Source: Magnolia sinica
Taxonomy: Eukaryota; Streptophyta; Magnoliopsida; Magnoliales; Magnoliaceae
Direction of reading: 5' to 3'
Length of the DNA stretch: 64,000 bases
Assembly (NCBI RefSeq): GCF_029962835.1
Contig: NC_080574.1
Span: forward strand, 37,577,501 to 37,641,500
Shown: positions 23,011 to 36,200 of the stretch, piece by piece
Layout: each line of letters begins with the position of its first letter
Position numbering within the stretch: the first letter of the stretch is position 1
Translations under genes and position numbers: made by a program
The notes under the pieces: model-generated
The model's input: the letters and a program-made list of their open reading frames with translations, nothing else
What the model was told of the DNA's origin: nothing
Database searches by the model: none

Positions 23011-23400
23011 ACGGGGCCATCACGATTTATGTATTTTATCCACGTGGTCCATTCAATTTTTTTAAAATGAAGCATATTCAAAGCTCAAGTGGACCACAAC
23101 ACAACAAATGGTGTGAATTGAACGTCCACTGTTGGAAAACTTGTGGGAAAACATCAAGCTGATATTTATGTTTTCCCTTCATCTATATCTTTGTGATCAC
23201 ATGAACAGGTTAAATGACAAATAAACTTTAATGTGGGCGATAAGAAGGTTACAACGGTGGAAATTATTATTCTCATTATTCCCCATGGTATGGTTCATTT
23301 CAGCTTTTGGTATGCTTTAATTTTCAGCCCAATCGTTAAAATGAGCTGGAAAAAATGGATGGACGGCATGGATAAACCACGTATATTCACAGTGGGCCAA
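23011..23400. mobile_element. Fold-back MITE, copy 2
   Basis: The left arm starts 'acggggccatcacgattta' and the right arm ends 'tattcacagtgggcc'. The spacer contains the family centre 'aacaggttaaatgacaaata'. Confidence 0.8.
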
Positions 23401-23877
23401 CAGGGTTTACTTATTACGATAAAAGCGCACTGAGCATCTCCGCGGGGCTGTCGTTTGATACTTGGATCATGACAAATGTACTGATGAAAAGTCACCACAA
23501 TTTCTTAAAACGGCCGTGAATGGCCGTAACATTTTATTCGCTGGGAGACCGCGTCCTCGTTTGCAATTAAGAGGCACTTTACCATTGTGCACCGAGTTTG
23601 TCCATGTGAGAGGCCATGCTTGGTCTATCCAAGCCATTGATCTGATGACCACCACCTTCCATCGTTGTGGCATGCAAATGCAAGGCTAAGAACTAATGCA
23701 CCGATAACCTATATTGAATGGAGGAAAGACCAAAGATTCAACCACTAGGGTTTTCCAATCGGGAGATCGGGGAATAGTCTTCCATGATGAAGTCTGTCAG
23801 AACAATGGCATCTATAGATCACCGTGGTGTACAAACTTAGTGCGGACGCATGTTGCATGCTAAGTAAGTCAGTACGC

Positions 23878-24298
23878 TGTGGGGCCACCATGATGTATGT
23901 ATCTTATCCACTCCGTCTATCCATTTTATCATCTCATTTTAGGGCGCGGGGCCAAAATTGAAGCACATCCAAATTCAAGTGGACCATGTCATAAAAATCT
24001 GTGGGCACAATGATATCCACCGTTGAACCTTCTTAGGGCTACAGTAATGTTTATTTGTCATCCAACGTGTACACAAGGTCACTAGGACATGGATGAAGGG
24101 AAAACACAAATATGAGCTTGATCTAGAATTTCATTGGCCCTAAGAACTTTTCAACGGTGAGTGTTCAATTCTCTCTGTTTACTGTGGTGTGGTCCACATG
24201 AGTTTTGTATATACTTCAACTTTGAGATCAAGATCTTAAATGATCTGATAAAACGAATGGACAGCTTGGATCAGACATATGCATCACAGAGGGGCACG
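23878..24298. mobile_element. Fold-back MITE, copy 3
   Basis: The left arm is 'tgtggggccaccatgatgta' and the right arm ends 'tatgcatcacagagggg'. It lies about 1 kb upstream of the callose synthase start codon and so within possible promoter distance. Confidence 0.8.
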
Positions 24299-25344
24299 CA
24301 GAGTTTACTCATTACGCAAACCGGTCTACACGGTGCACAGCTGGAAAGCTTCCCTTCGTACGGGTGACTCGGCCTCTCTCGTGGGTGAACGGTGACCGGT
24401 CATACGGGTGTAGTTTGCATGTGCGACCGGCACTATCAGGCAAAGCCAGTCAAGCAGTTTCCCTCCGCCTCACTTCGTAGAATGGCATAAACCCCTTTCA
24501 GCTTTCCCATTTCTAAGAAGAAGATCGCTGTCGCGACGAAGGAGGCGAGCGCGCGGGAACTGCGGATTTCACACGCATATCTCCATCGCCATACCAGCGA
24601 CTGCTTGTAAGAACAAACCCTCTTCGCTTTCTCTCATTTCTCTCAAATCTTTCTCGATTCATCTCCAAATGCTCGATTTCTCCCCTGATTTTTCGAGATT
24701 CCATATTCCTTTGATTGCAGATTAGTTCGATCTGGATCTAGTTGGTCTCTATTTTGGTTTCTAGGGTTTTCCCCCTTCATGAATTCAAAACCTCATTTTC
24801 CGTAGCTTCAGCTCTTCTGAGAAAGGCGGGGTTTTTTCCTCCCTTTTCTGGTAAGAATACCATTCATTTCTTTGGATTTTCTATGTTCTCCAACGCGTTT
24901 GACTTGAAAACGCGGTTTCTTGTCTGATTTTTCTAGGAAGAGCGTTTTTTCTTCGATCTCTCTCTCTCTCTCTATATATTTTTTTTCCTGATTGAAATCA
25001 GTTTAATGTTGTTCCCTTTCAGTTTCAGATTGTATCTGTCGTGGAAGTGTTTCTGTTTTGGTTGAAATCAGATTGATATTGAATCTTTTCAGCTTTGTGT
25101 TAGTTCTAATTCTGCCCGTTTTTTAAAATCATTTTTTAATTGAGTCATCTTTACTAGAAAAGGGCTTGGCTCGACTGCCAAAATTGCATTTCATTTCCTT
25201 CTATAGATTTTGTGCTATTTTTAGTGTTATTTATCTGTTACATTGATTGCTTTGGATTTTGTTCCTTTCTTGCATTTATTGAGTGTAGTTACTTGCATTC
25301 ATTGAGCTCTCTCTCTCACTCACTCTCTGTATCTGGTTTAGATA
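24299..25344 (+). promoter_or_regulatory. Upstream region and 5' UTR of the callose synthase gene
   Basis: This is a less AT-rich, pyrimidine-rich stretch with no TE signature. CT-rich leader sequence (ctctctctctc at 24958-24972 and 25303-25325) is typical of plant 5' UTRs. A donor-like gtaaga near 24851 and an acceptor-like tttag at 25337-25341 leave only three bases before the ATG, so a 5' UTR intron is plausible. No clear TATA box was seen. Confidence 0.5.
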
Positions 25345-25543
25345 ATGTCTCGAGTTGAAGGCAATTGGGAGCGGTTAGTACGTGCCGCTTTGCGGAGGGT
25401 TCGTTTTGGGGCGGATGCATCTGGGCGACCTGCTACTGGCATTGCCGGAAACGTTCCGTCTTCTTTGGGCAATAGGGATATTGATGCAATACTAAGAGCA
25501 GCAGACGAGATCCAAGAAGAGGACGCCAATGTATCAAGAATCT
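25345..25543 (+). CDS. CALS9: Callose synthase exon 1 (coding part)
   Basis: It starts at ATG 25345 (MSRVEGNWERLVRAALRR) and ends at donor gtaagt with one base of the next codon. It encodes residues 1-66. DIDAILRAADEIQEED is the conserved N-terminal block. Confidence 0.93.
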
Positions 25544-26285
25544 GTAAGTCCTTTAATCTCGTCTTTTGCTGCTTTACTACCGTTCCCTATAAGTCTATCA
25601 TATGCAAGTGTGATTCATGATTGTGCCATCCAGTTTCAGTGATAGGCCCTGGAAGAATCCAATTTGGTAATACTCGATGAAAATAAATATGATCATCGGA
25701 TGCACCATTGTTATAAAAGGATTTAAAGTATGTCTCCTTATGTAATCTGGACCCAAGGGTGACTAAGGAGACAAAGAAGAACAGAATAAATTGGTGATTG
25801 TAGCAACACTGCAGGAGTTCAAATCGAATCTTTTTGATAAGAGTATGGGTATATTCATTGGGGTTGGGTACAGCATAGTACTGCTTGGAACCTTAATTTC
25901 TTGCTTCAACAAGGTAGTTGATCGACTCTCAATCTAGGTTAGAGTTAATCAGTTGTTAATTGCTGGGTTTGATGTGTAAGAAATCGTCTGCACTTTTGTC
26001 CCTAATGACCTGAACTTTCCGTAGCCAGTTGCTCGTAGTCTGCTTGCTTAACAGGCTCCAAGTAGCCTAAAGAGTCATAAGCACAGGAGCGTAACACTAG
26101 AGCCATAGAGTCAGCTTGTCTTTGATGCTGATCTGGAGTGTGCAAACTGCAAAGTGGTAAAATATGTCCAAATTTTCCTTCGAAAAAAAAACCCTTAAAT
26201 TTTTAGGTGCCTTAAGCAAAATCGCAACCATTATTATTATTATTTTTTTGAAAGGTATTATTATTATTATTTTTAAGGATAACTG

Positions 26286-26379
<94 letters not shown>

Positions 26380-26592
26380 AGGGGAAAGATACAAACTAGA
26401 AAAGAAATTTGCTGAGATAGCAAAAAACTTAGAAACCTAGAAATAACATATCATCTTTTTTTATCCCGTTTGCATTGCCCGCCCCATTCAAAAACCAAAT
26501 TTTTTGCTCTGCACCAAACAGCTTGAACCGAAGCCGAGTTGTTGTTGAAACGCTATTGTTTCTTTCCTCCCAGACTGACCACCTATTGAAAG

Positions 26593-26624
<32 letters not shown>

Positions 26625-27206
26625 TTTGATTGGAAAAATTATATTAATAAGAAAGCTGAAAGGAAAATGCCAAACAAAAAGGCGGAGTTGATGAGAAAAT
26701 ATCCTGCACCAAAGAGAGGGGAATCAAAGCCTGAAGAAACCTGAAAAGGTTCCCTATTACGATTCGAGAACTTGTGACCGGAATCACAAAAAGATCATTT
26801 TGTTTCTAGTTGTAAGGAACACTTGCCTGGAAGACAACCTTGTTACAAAAGGACCTCATGTTTTTCCCCCTCTTTTCCAAATCAACCAAAGGTTTGCAAG
26901 GAAGTATAATATTCATAGAGGTCTCATATTCTTCCTCTTACAACCTTCTCTACAAGCTCGGGAGAAAGACTAAATCTTGCTTGGCATTTAGAGCTGGGCA
27001 CGGAACGAGTGGACTCGGCAGACTCGACTCGTTCAAAATTGACTTGACTCGACCCGAATCGAGTGGGCGAGTCGATTCTAACCGAGTAGACTTCGCCCCA
27101 TTCGAACTCAAACCGAGTCGAGTCCGGGTCACCCATTAACTCAACTTGACTCGAAATCTGGCCTGGTATTGACTTGACTCGATCCGAAACCCGACTCGGG
27201 TTCGGG

Positions 27207-27252
<46 letters not shown>

Positions 27253-30200
27253 CCTAATCTAACTTACCCACCGCATGCCTGCACCCGACCCCACCTTTCT
27301 CCCTCCCTCCTCTCCCGAGCCTCGACAGCCACCCACCACCACCAGGCCACCACTCTCCCCTCTCTCGCTCTCCCCACTCCCTCCCTCGCCTCCTTCATCT
27401 CCCACAGGGAAAAAAATGTCAACTCGACTTGACTCAATGCTGACTTGACCCGACCAGTGTTCGAGTTTTCGGTATCGCAACAAGTTTCGCTGACTGGAGA
27501 TAAAGATATAATATCGTTATCGCCGATAATCGGGCATGTGAAGAAAAATGACAAAACATGGGGAAAATGCTGGAATTTTTTAGTGAAACTTCAGGGCATG
27601 CGTAAATACACATATTTGCATATTTAGGAATAAAAAAATTACAAAAAGAATGCATTAAATAATAAATTTTCATTTAATGGGGCCCAAAAAGCATGCGCTG
27701 TTGTAAGACGTCACTCCAATTGTAACCAAAATGAGTTCATATAATACAAATGCAGCTAGCATATAATAATTAAGACATGTAAAAGTTAATGAACTAAAAA
27801 AGTACACTTTTCTTGAGACATGGAATCTATATAGTGGTATACTTGGTGATGAATGGCTTGGATATGGCACTTGTCTGACATACTGATTCATCCATCCAGT
27901 TTTCCAATCATTTTATGCTATAAGCCCAAAAAATAGGTAGATCTAAATCTCAAGTGGACCACATCACAGGAAACGGTGTTGATTGCATATCCACCATTAA
28001 AAACTTCTTAAGGGCCACAAGTTTTTGATCAAACTGGTCCATATGACCTAATCAACAGGTTGGATGTCAAATAAACATTACAATGAACCCTGAGAGGTTT
28101 TTAATGGTGGGACATTCAATTGCTACTATTGCCTGTGGTGTGGTCCACCTGAAATTTATATATGCCTGATGTTTTGGATCAAGATCTAAAATGATCTGAA
28201 AAAATGGATGGACAGCGTGGATCAAATAAATACATCACGATTAGGCCCACATAGCACCAACTACTAGCCATCTGGCTAGAGGCAACGTCACTAGCCAATC
28301 ATGTCCTGGCGTAAGGCATGTGTTTTATCATGTTACCACTAAGGCGGTGGCTACTGGACAGTGTTCCATGGGCCTACCATGATATATGTCAGAAATCCAC
28401 CCCATTCATTCGTTTCAGCATATCATTTTAGTACATGGTCCCAAAAATGAGTTAGATCCAAATCTCAAGTGGACCACACCAAAGGAAATAGTAGCGATTG
28501 AATCCCACCATTAAAAGTTTTTAAGGTGTCACAAAAAGTTTTCGATTAAGCTGATAATTGAGTTTTCGATTCAATCAAGATGAAGCATATCCAATGATCA
28601 AGTGGACCACCTGAGAGGTTGGATGGCAAAAAAACATTACAATGGCCTTAGGAAGTTTTTAATGGTGGGTGTTTAATTACCACTGCTTTCTTTGGTGTGG
28701 TCCACCTGACATGTGGATCTGCCACATTTTTGGGCTCATGCCCTAAAATTATCTGGCAAAATATATGGATGACATTGATAAAATATATCAAATCACGATG
28801 GACCCCACAGAGCACCGAGCCACCGACCCTGGAGACCCAAACAAGTTGGACGTAGGAAGTCGATTGCGCACCGGGTAAATTATTACGCTGAGTGGACCGA
28901 GTCAACTCTGTGGGGCCCACTGTGATTTATATACTTTATCCACTCCGTCCATCCATTTTACCATATAATAATAGGGCTTGATTCCAAAGATGAAGCATAT
29001 CCAATGATCAAGTGGACCACACCGCAGTGAATAGTGTGAATTGAGTGTTTATCGTTGAAAATTTCTTAGGGGCCATAAAAGTTTTGGATCCATGTAATTT
29101 TTGTTTTTTTTCCTTCGTCGATGACTATGTGATCTTATGGACAACTTGGATGACAAATAAACATCACTGTGGGCCTAGGAAGTTTTCAACCATAGGAATG
29201 ATTGTCCCCACGGCTTTCTGTGGTGTGGTCCACCCAAGCTTTGGATTTGTCTTATTTTTTGGCTCATGACCTAAAATGATCTCTCCAAATGGGTGGACCG
29301 TGTGGATATAACACGTACATCATGGTGGGGTCCAAGGAACTTGGTGACATCCACGCCACCGAGGTCGCACACTCCAGACCAACACACGTAACACTTAATT
29401 CGCTTTTGCTCCCTGTAAAAGGGTTTCAAAACCCTAAACTCCCGAAAAACACTGTCCAGAAAAAAGCCTGTAGAAGAGGTTCCAAAAGGGAACCCTAAAA
29501 TCCCGAAAAATCTTAAAAAATTCCTAAGATTTCGCATATTCTTTGTCGAAATCATCATTTGATTTGAAATTTGTGATCTATTTGAATAAAAACAAAATGG
29601 AAATTAGAGATTTTTAGACACTTAGTTAAGAACGGCGCATTGACCGATCGATTGGTCCACTGTTACTTCCGATCAACGATCCTATTCCATAGGTACACTT
29701 CCAAAAGTTTCTTTTTCCCCCTTTTTTTGATTTTTTTTTTTTTTGGGTATTTACGTAGCCCCTGATATTATCGTCCCTTTTATCGTCGAAAAGGAGTTGT
29801 TGGCTACAGTTATCCCTTGACAGGCTGCGATTTCAGGTCGACAACTGTATTTTACATGAAAAATCAATAAAATCGCCGAATATTCGCCGATATTAGGAAG
29901 AAAAACCAAAAAAGTGAGTTTCGGTGTCGCAACTCCGGTGATACCGATAATATCGGCGATATTATCGATTTTTCACCGATAATATGAACACTAGACCCGA
30001 CTAGGTCCGGGTTAGTCCAGGCTAGACCTGGACTTGGATTGGGTCAGGCATGTTGGACTCGGTATCAAGTCGGGTCGGGTCAGCCTTAACTGGGTCTGAC
30101 TCGACTCGATGCCCAGCTCTACTGGATTACCGAAATAACCTGAAACTGATTGTAGAATCCCCATGATACTTCAAAGTTTAGAGGAGAAGATGCAATGCAT

Positions 30201-33200
30201 GAATATGTGCTCCATGGATTCCTCGGCCTGAACCCAAAGGACATGGGCATTGGGGATAGTGAGATATGTGCTATGCAAGTTATTTATGATGAGGGTGCCA
30301 TCCCTTCTTACCCTGAGAGGGCTAGGATCCTCCAACAAAAGCTGTTGGTGCTTGGTACTGGTGCCTGATTCCTGGCCACCCCCATCAACATGAACTAGAA
30401 ATATTTAACATAGAAGCACCCATTCCTCTCTAAGGTCCAAAACCAACAATCCCTTTCATTCAGCTATAGAAAAAATACTATTGTTCTGTATTTGAATTGT
30501 TTTTTTTGTCTATGCTATCTGATGCACGCTTCTCTTGTAAAAAGAGAACATTTGTTCCAAACACGAGCTACATAAAATCATTCTCAACACAGTTCTTTAT
30601 TCTTTTTGGATTGGTCATTTAAGCTTATGTTGATACCTGTATTTATGTGTTGTATTAAATCTGAAGCATGTTTGTTGTTTTTCCTAATTAATGTGTCTTA
30701 TTATTATTAATTAATTAATTAAATTTTCTCTGGTTTCTTGTTGATGGATGCAGTGTGTGAGCATGCTTACTCATTGGCACAAAACTTGGATCCTAATAGT
30801 GAGGGCCGAGGTGTGTTACAGTTCAAGACCGGTTTAATGTCAGTCATCAAGGTATATTTTTGCCTGTGGAGGACAAATTTTGCTACATGATATAAAATCT
30901 GCACCTAATATGGGGCATGCCAGCTGAATATTTCTTATCATTATTTCTCTGCAGTTTATTTAATTTGCACTTCATATTGAGCATGCTGGCTGAATGTTTC
31001 CTATGTCACTCCTCTGGGGGTGGCTTTTGAAGTATTTTAGCAGTTAGGATCGTGATATTTAAAAATGCTCATGTATGGGTTAATGCGTAAAGGAAAAGGG
31101 TCACTACCATTGCATGATACTGTGCTAAACTGGTCTGTTATGAGAAGTTGGGTCCTGTAGGCACCATTATGGGCTGATGTGACTGTTATAGACTGATATG
31201 GTGACAAGGGGTCCATTTTCATTTTTTTTTTTTTTTTTTTTCAATTCTCATGTTTCTCCACTTCTTTTTTCATATGAACCATAAAGGAAGCATATAAACT
31301 AGATCTAGTCCTATTTTTAGGATCAAAAAACAAAATTTGGATAGGATTCCATGAATCGGAGTGGAGCGGACCATTTTGGGAAATATTGGAAGAAGGGGTG
31401 GGCCATCACATTTTTCATTTTTCCATCATCTTTTGTTGTGCTTATATGTAATGGGCCCTAGTCCATCATGCTTGATTTATGTTCAATTGGGGCCTATTTG
31501 GTCGACTCTCAGCAGCTCAAGCTGACACTGCTCGTGAATACCATCCTTACCAAAGAGTGGCCTGTTACACTATCAAATATATCTCCGAAAAAAAAAAAAA
31601 AAGAGTAACATACTTGGCATCCTCACATTTTCTAGATTTTTGCCAATATTTTTTGAGATTTCCCCCCAAATTTTTTTGGTCATTACAGGGCTATATTGGC
31701 CTATACAGGGGCTGTATTGGTCAATATGGCCTGTATCATAGCAGCTTGGTGGCCGATATGCTGGTCGATTCCTCTACGTAATACCTTGGTTAGTATTGGA
31801 AATTTCAGCATTGTCACTATGTGCACAGCTAATTTATATTTAAATACTTTTGTGATCTGATTTCAAAAGTTCTTTTCCTTATTTTCTTCCCTTTGAGCAA
31901 ATTTCAGCAAAAGCTTGCAAAGAGGGATGGTGGAAGCATAGATCGCAGCCAGGACATTGCCCGCTTGCTGGAATTTTACAAGCTTTACAGGGAGAAGAAT
32001 AAAGTGGATGAGCTACGTGAAGATGAAATGAAGTTGAGGGAATCAGGTGTTTTCAGTGGCAACCTTGGAGAGTATGTTTTCTAACAAAGTTACTTCTATT
32101 ATGTTTGGCACTCCAGGGTGGTCTGATTTGGCATTAATTGGGGAAGTCATGTGCTGCGTGCATACAAATCGGAAAAAAAAATATGTATAGGAACATATTT
32201 TTGATGCATTTGCAGTTGAATCATGACACTTAATCTTTATTTTCTTGGATTTTTCTTTTCATGATTTTGAGCCGACCCCAATTACTTGGGATAAGGCTTA
32301 GATAATGATGATTTTCTTTTCATGTTTTTGACCATCTGTTTTTTTATGAAATTAATCTTCAGTTTATGGTGTCCTGAAAAACTAATTTGCCCACTAAGTG
32401 TCCTAACCAAGTATTCGACCTACCTCTTTCTTGTTCCATTTTAGGACCTCAGAAGATCTAAAATAAAGGAACTTCCAATTGGAACATCCACCTATTCCCT
32501 TTAAATGAGAGGGCCAACTACCTTTAAGAAAAGGGTTGACTACTTTTCTCAAAAGGTGTTGATGGATCTCTTTTGGAGTAGACCCACTATTCCTTGGGCA
32601 CATGTTATCTTTAAATTATTCACCCAAAGGGACAATCATACTTTCTCGATCAACTTTCCATTTGGTAGACATAGTCATTGATTGGCCAATTTGATGATCA
32701 CTCAATGTTCGATCTGCTTTGTTTGTTGTTATTGCATTTGCATTGCAGAGCATTATTCCCAGTTGTTTCATGATCCTATCTTATTCATCCTTCCATTTGC
32801 ATCATGAGCATTACTGTGGGTTTTTGGACACATCTCAGATCTCCTTGGTATTTGACACTCGTCTAGGACTTGTCTTTGATTGATTTGGAGATCCTGATTG
32901 CGATATACACATCTGATTCTAATACCACCCCTTGTTCATTGCGTCACATTTGTCACCATGAGCTTTAGGAAACCTACCCTTTGCATAAAAAAATGATTAT
33001 TAACTTTGCAAACAACTAGAAATGTTGGAATGAATATAAAAGGTGATGCAGAATGGTGACTGTCAGATGTTAATATTAGCACACGATGAAACAATATTAA
33101 AATGATTATACTAGTGTTTGTAATATTGATACTATCGGCCGATATTATCAGTATCGATGGCGAGCGATATGAAACCCCTCAGAAGGCCCTCAAAATACAA

Positions 33201-36200
33201 AAAATTTGAAAAATCGTGCGTATCGTGCGATACATCGCAAAATATCATGAGATATCGCAAAATATCGTGCGATATCAACAGATATTATCACCTCGACCGT
33301 TTTTTGTCGGGGATTTTAACATTTTCTTCGCAATTAAAGGGCCGGGAGTGTCGGAAAAATCAGAAAAAAAATCGGGACAGCCCCAGAAAGTCGAAAAATA
33401 TAAAAGAAAGGAAAACTTTCAAGAGTGCATTCGGTACCTTGTTCGTAGGCAAGTGCGAAAAAATCTTCGTTTCCCTTCGATTTCAGAATGTATTTGAGAG
33501 AGATTTTTGGGTGTAGGGTTTTGGGCGGGAAGAACCGGAACCCTCTCTGGTTTCGAAAAAAAGGCTTCGAATGCCTTTTTAATGGACACAGATTAGCTAC
33601 CGAGGACACGGATTTCCTGCGAAAGCCTTTCATAGGAAGTTCCTGCGTTGTGATGCAAGGTGGGGCCTACAGTGATGTTTGTGAGAAATCGAAACCGTCC
33701 ATCCCTTGTGGGAGCTCATTTTAGAACATGTGACCAAAAATGAGTTGGATCCAAGACTCAAGTGGGCCGGACGAGAGGGAAAACTGGGGAAAGAGTTTCC
33801 TACCGTTGAAAACTTCCTGGGATCTTCCTTTATATTTATATGCCATCCAAACCGTTTATAAGTTATTCCCACTCGGATGAATTGAAAACACCAAAAATAT
33901 CGCTTAATATGAACGTTTGTGGCAACACGAATGTTTCAAATGGTGGTCATTGAATCTAAATTGTTTCCTCTCGTACGGATCACTTGAGTTTTGGATACAT
34001 CTCATTTTTTGTGTCTTGCCCTAAAATGACCTCCCAAAACGGATTGATGGTGTGGATTTATAACAAGCATCATGGTGGGCCCCACCTAGCATCCTAGTGC
34101 AGGAACTTCCTGCAAAGGCTTTCGCAGGAAATCCGCGTCCAGCTACTGACAAGTTTGAGTAGCGAGACTCGCTACTGAAGTGATGTCACCAAGTTAAGTG
34201 GGCCCCACCATGATGTATGTGTTGGATTGGAGAGATCATTTTAAGGCATGATACAAAGAATGATTCAGATCCAAAGCTCCAGTGGACCCCACTACAGAAA
34301 ACAGTGGGGAGAGTGATGCCCACCATTAAAGACTTCTAATGGCTACAAAAGTTTTAGATCAAGTCGATATTTGTTTTTTTCCCCTTATTTCGTGCCTGTG
34401 TTAACTTATGAAAGGGTTGGATCTCAAATAAACATCATGGTGGACCTTAGGAAGGTTTCACCGGTTGATGTCACTCTCCCTATTGTTTTCTATGGTGGGG
34501 TCCACTATTGCTCTGGATCTGCCTCATTCTTTGTCTCGTACGCTAAAATGATCTCTCCAAATGAATGGACGGTGTGGATACAACACATACATCATGGTGG
34601 GGCCCGCAGAACTTGGTGATGTCACTTCAGTAGTGAGTATCGCCACTCAACCTGTCAGTAGGTAATCTACGTCCTTTTTACGAGCGCAGGTAGACTGGGT
34701 AGCTGTAACAGTCTTGTCGGGGGCTTTGTACGGCCCACCATGATGTATGTGTTTTATCCACACTGTTCATCCATTTTGATAGGTTATTTTAGGGCATGAG
34801 CCCCAAAAAGAAGGCAACTCTGAGACTCAAGTGGACCACGCCATGGGAAGCCATGGTAACAATGATGCTTACTGTTGAAATGTTCCTGGGCCCACAGTGA
34901 TGTTTATTTGCCATCCAATATGTTCATAAGGTCTGACAAACCTGGATGAGGAGAAAACATAATTATTAGCTTGATCCAAAAATTATGTGGCCCCATCCAA
35001 TATGTTCAATCCTCAATGCTTCCTATGGTGTGGTCCACTTGAGCCTTAGATCTCCCTACTTTTTTAGCTCATGCTCTAAAATTATATGTTAAAATGAATG
35101 GACGGCGTGGATAAAACACATACATCACAGTGGGCCCCACAAACCCCGTTTACAATTTCTATTTTTTAAAAAACTTTTGAATGAATTAATTGCGTTTTCA
35201 TACATATTTTAATATATTTATTAATGTTATGCATTCAATTTGAATATATTTGCATTAGTTCAGTCAACCAACGCATAACTTAGGATCCTTTACAATGGAA
35301 ACATATTATGTGCACTTAGTTTTTGAGATTTTATGATTTAAAAAGTGTGTATTAAGGTCTTTTTTAATAATATCTAAAGTTTCATTGAAAAATTCAACAA
35401 ATTCCCCAATGTTTCCCAAAAAGTGCGATAAATTATTCAATACAAACGATATATCCTGTGCGATAACCGATACGTAAACCAATTGACCTTTGAAAGAAAA
35501 AAGGAAAAACCAAATAACATGAGACCTTGAATAAAACCAACATGTATTACATAAACAAAACCCATCGAACATTTTTAATTTTTTAATTTTTTTAATTTAC
35601 AAAGTAAACATTTAAGTGTCAAATGCACCTAGAGTATTGAATAACTCCCCATAAACAGGAAACTTCTTTTTTGTAAATGCGGATAGCAAAGGATATATAA
35701 CTTCATAAAAATTCTGAAAGAAAAAAAAATACAATACATCTGGAAGATATATCCACTAACCTTCTTTTTGTAAATGAAGATTTTTGCAGAGTAAAGGGAA
35801 TTTTTCAAAACCATAGAAGTAGCTATCAATCCCATTCCAACAAAAACGACAATAGAGCCGCATTTGCACGCAAAAGTGAATTTGACATTAGACCACTCAG
35901 TTGAAGCGGAACATAGTTTGATGCCTTCCATATTAGCGAACTTTAGTTATTCAATGGTGTACTTGATCTAAGAGCGTGAGGGACCTTTCGTTGTCCTTTG
36001 TGTTAAATAATGTAGACCACCTAGGTCTTTCATATCATATTGACAGCCAAAAAGCCATGCAGGGTGGTAGTTTCCATCCACGAGCCACTTTACCATATTC
36101 CGAATTCAATGGTTTCAACTTGTAATAGTTGGTCTTGGCCTAAATCTAGAACTATCCTTTGAAACTTTTGTCATTTTACCTGCTTTAACAAGCTTTCCAT

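Larger units (their letters stand above)
27455..29993. mobile_element. Non-autonomous hAT element, inner, with perfect 8 bp target duplication
   Basis: It is flanked on both sides by GACCCGAC (27447-27454 and 29994-30001). It begins CAGTGTTCGAG and ends TGAACACTA. Subterminal DNA is rich in 'cgataatatcggcgatatt'-type motifs. The part 27540-27690 is homologous to the hAT element of intron 3 (40140-40440), so it is a deletion derivative of that family. Three fold-back MITEs fill its centre. Confidence 0.88.
26989..30121. mobile_element. Non-autonomous hAT-like element, outer, in LINE
   Basis: The ends are a perfect 12 bp inverted repeat: TAGAGCTGGGCA at 26989 and TGCCCAGCTCTA ending at 30121. 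Subterminal DNA is full of 'gactcgactcg' motifs. Without the inner insertion it is about 586 bp. The 8 bp flanks (ttggcatt and ctggatta) match only poorly. A (GT)n run and a CT-rich block lie inside at 27209-27400. Confidence 0.7.
26594..30480 (-). mobile_element. LINE 3' fragment, split by nested hAT elements
   Basis: On the minus strand the right piece (30480-30122) carries a degraded reverse-transcriptase zinc-binding segment (AEESMEHIFMHCIFSSKL). The left piece (26988-26594) continues with VDLEKRGKNMRSFCNKVVF and ends at an (AAT)n tail at 26624-26594, consistent with a LINE 3' end. The hAT element 26989-30121 lies between them. Stops and frameshifts are present. Confidence 0.6.

Noticed and set aside
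26097..26423. Open frames of alternating Tyr-Ile over the (AT)n run
   Set aside because: Produced by the microsatellite; no protein family involved.
29045..29558. Open frames on both strands within fold-back elements
   Set aside because: Equivalent frames appear in other fold-back copies only by arm symmetry; none resembles a protein.
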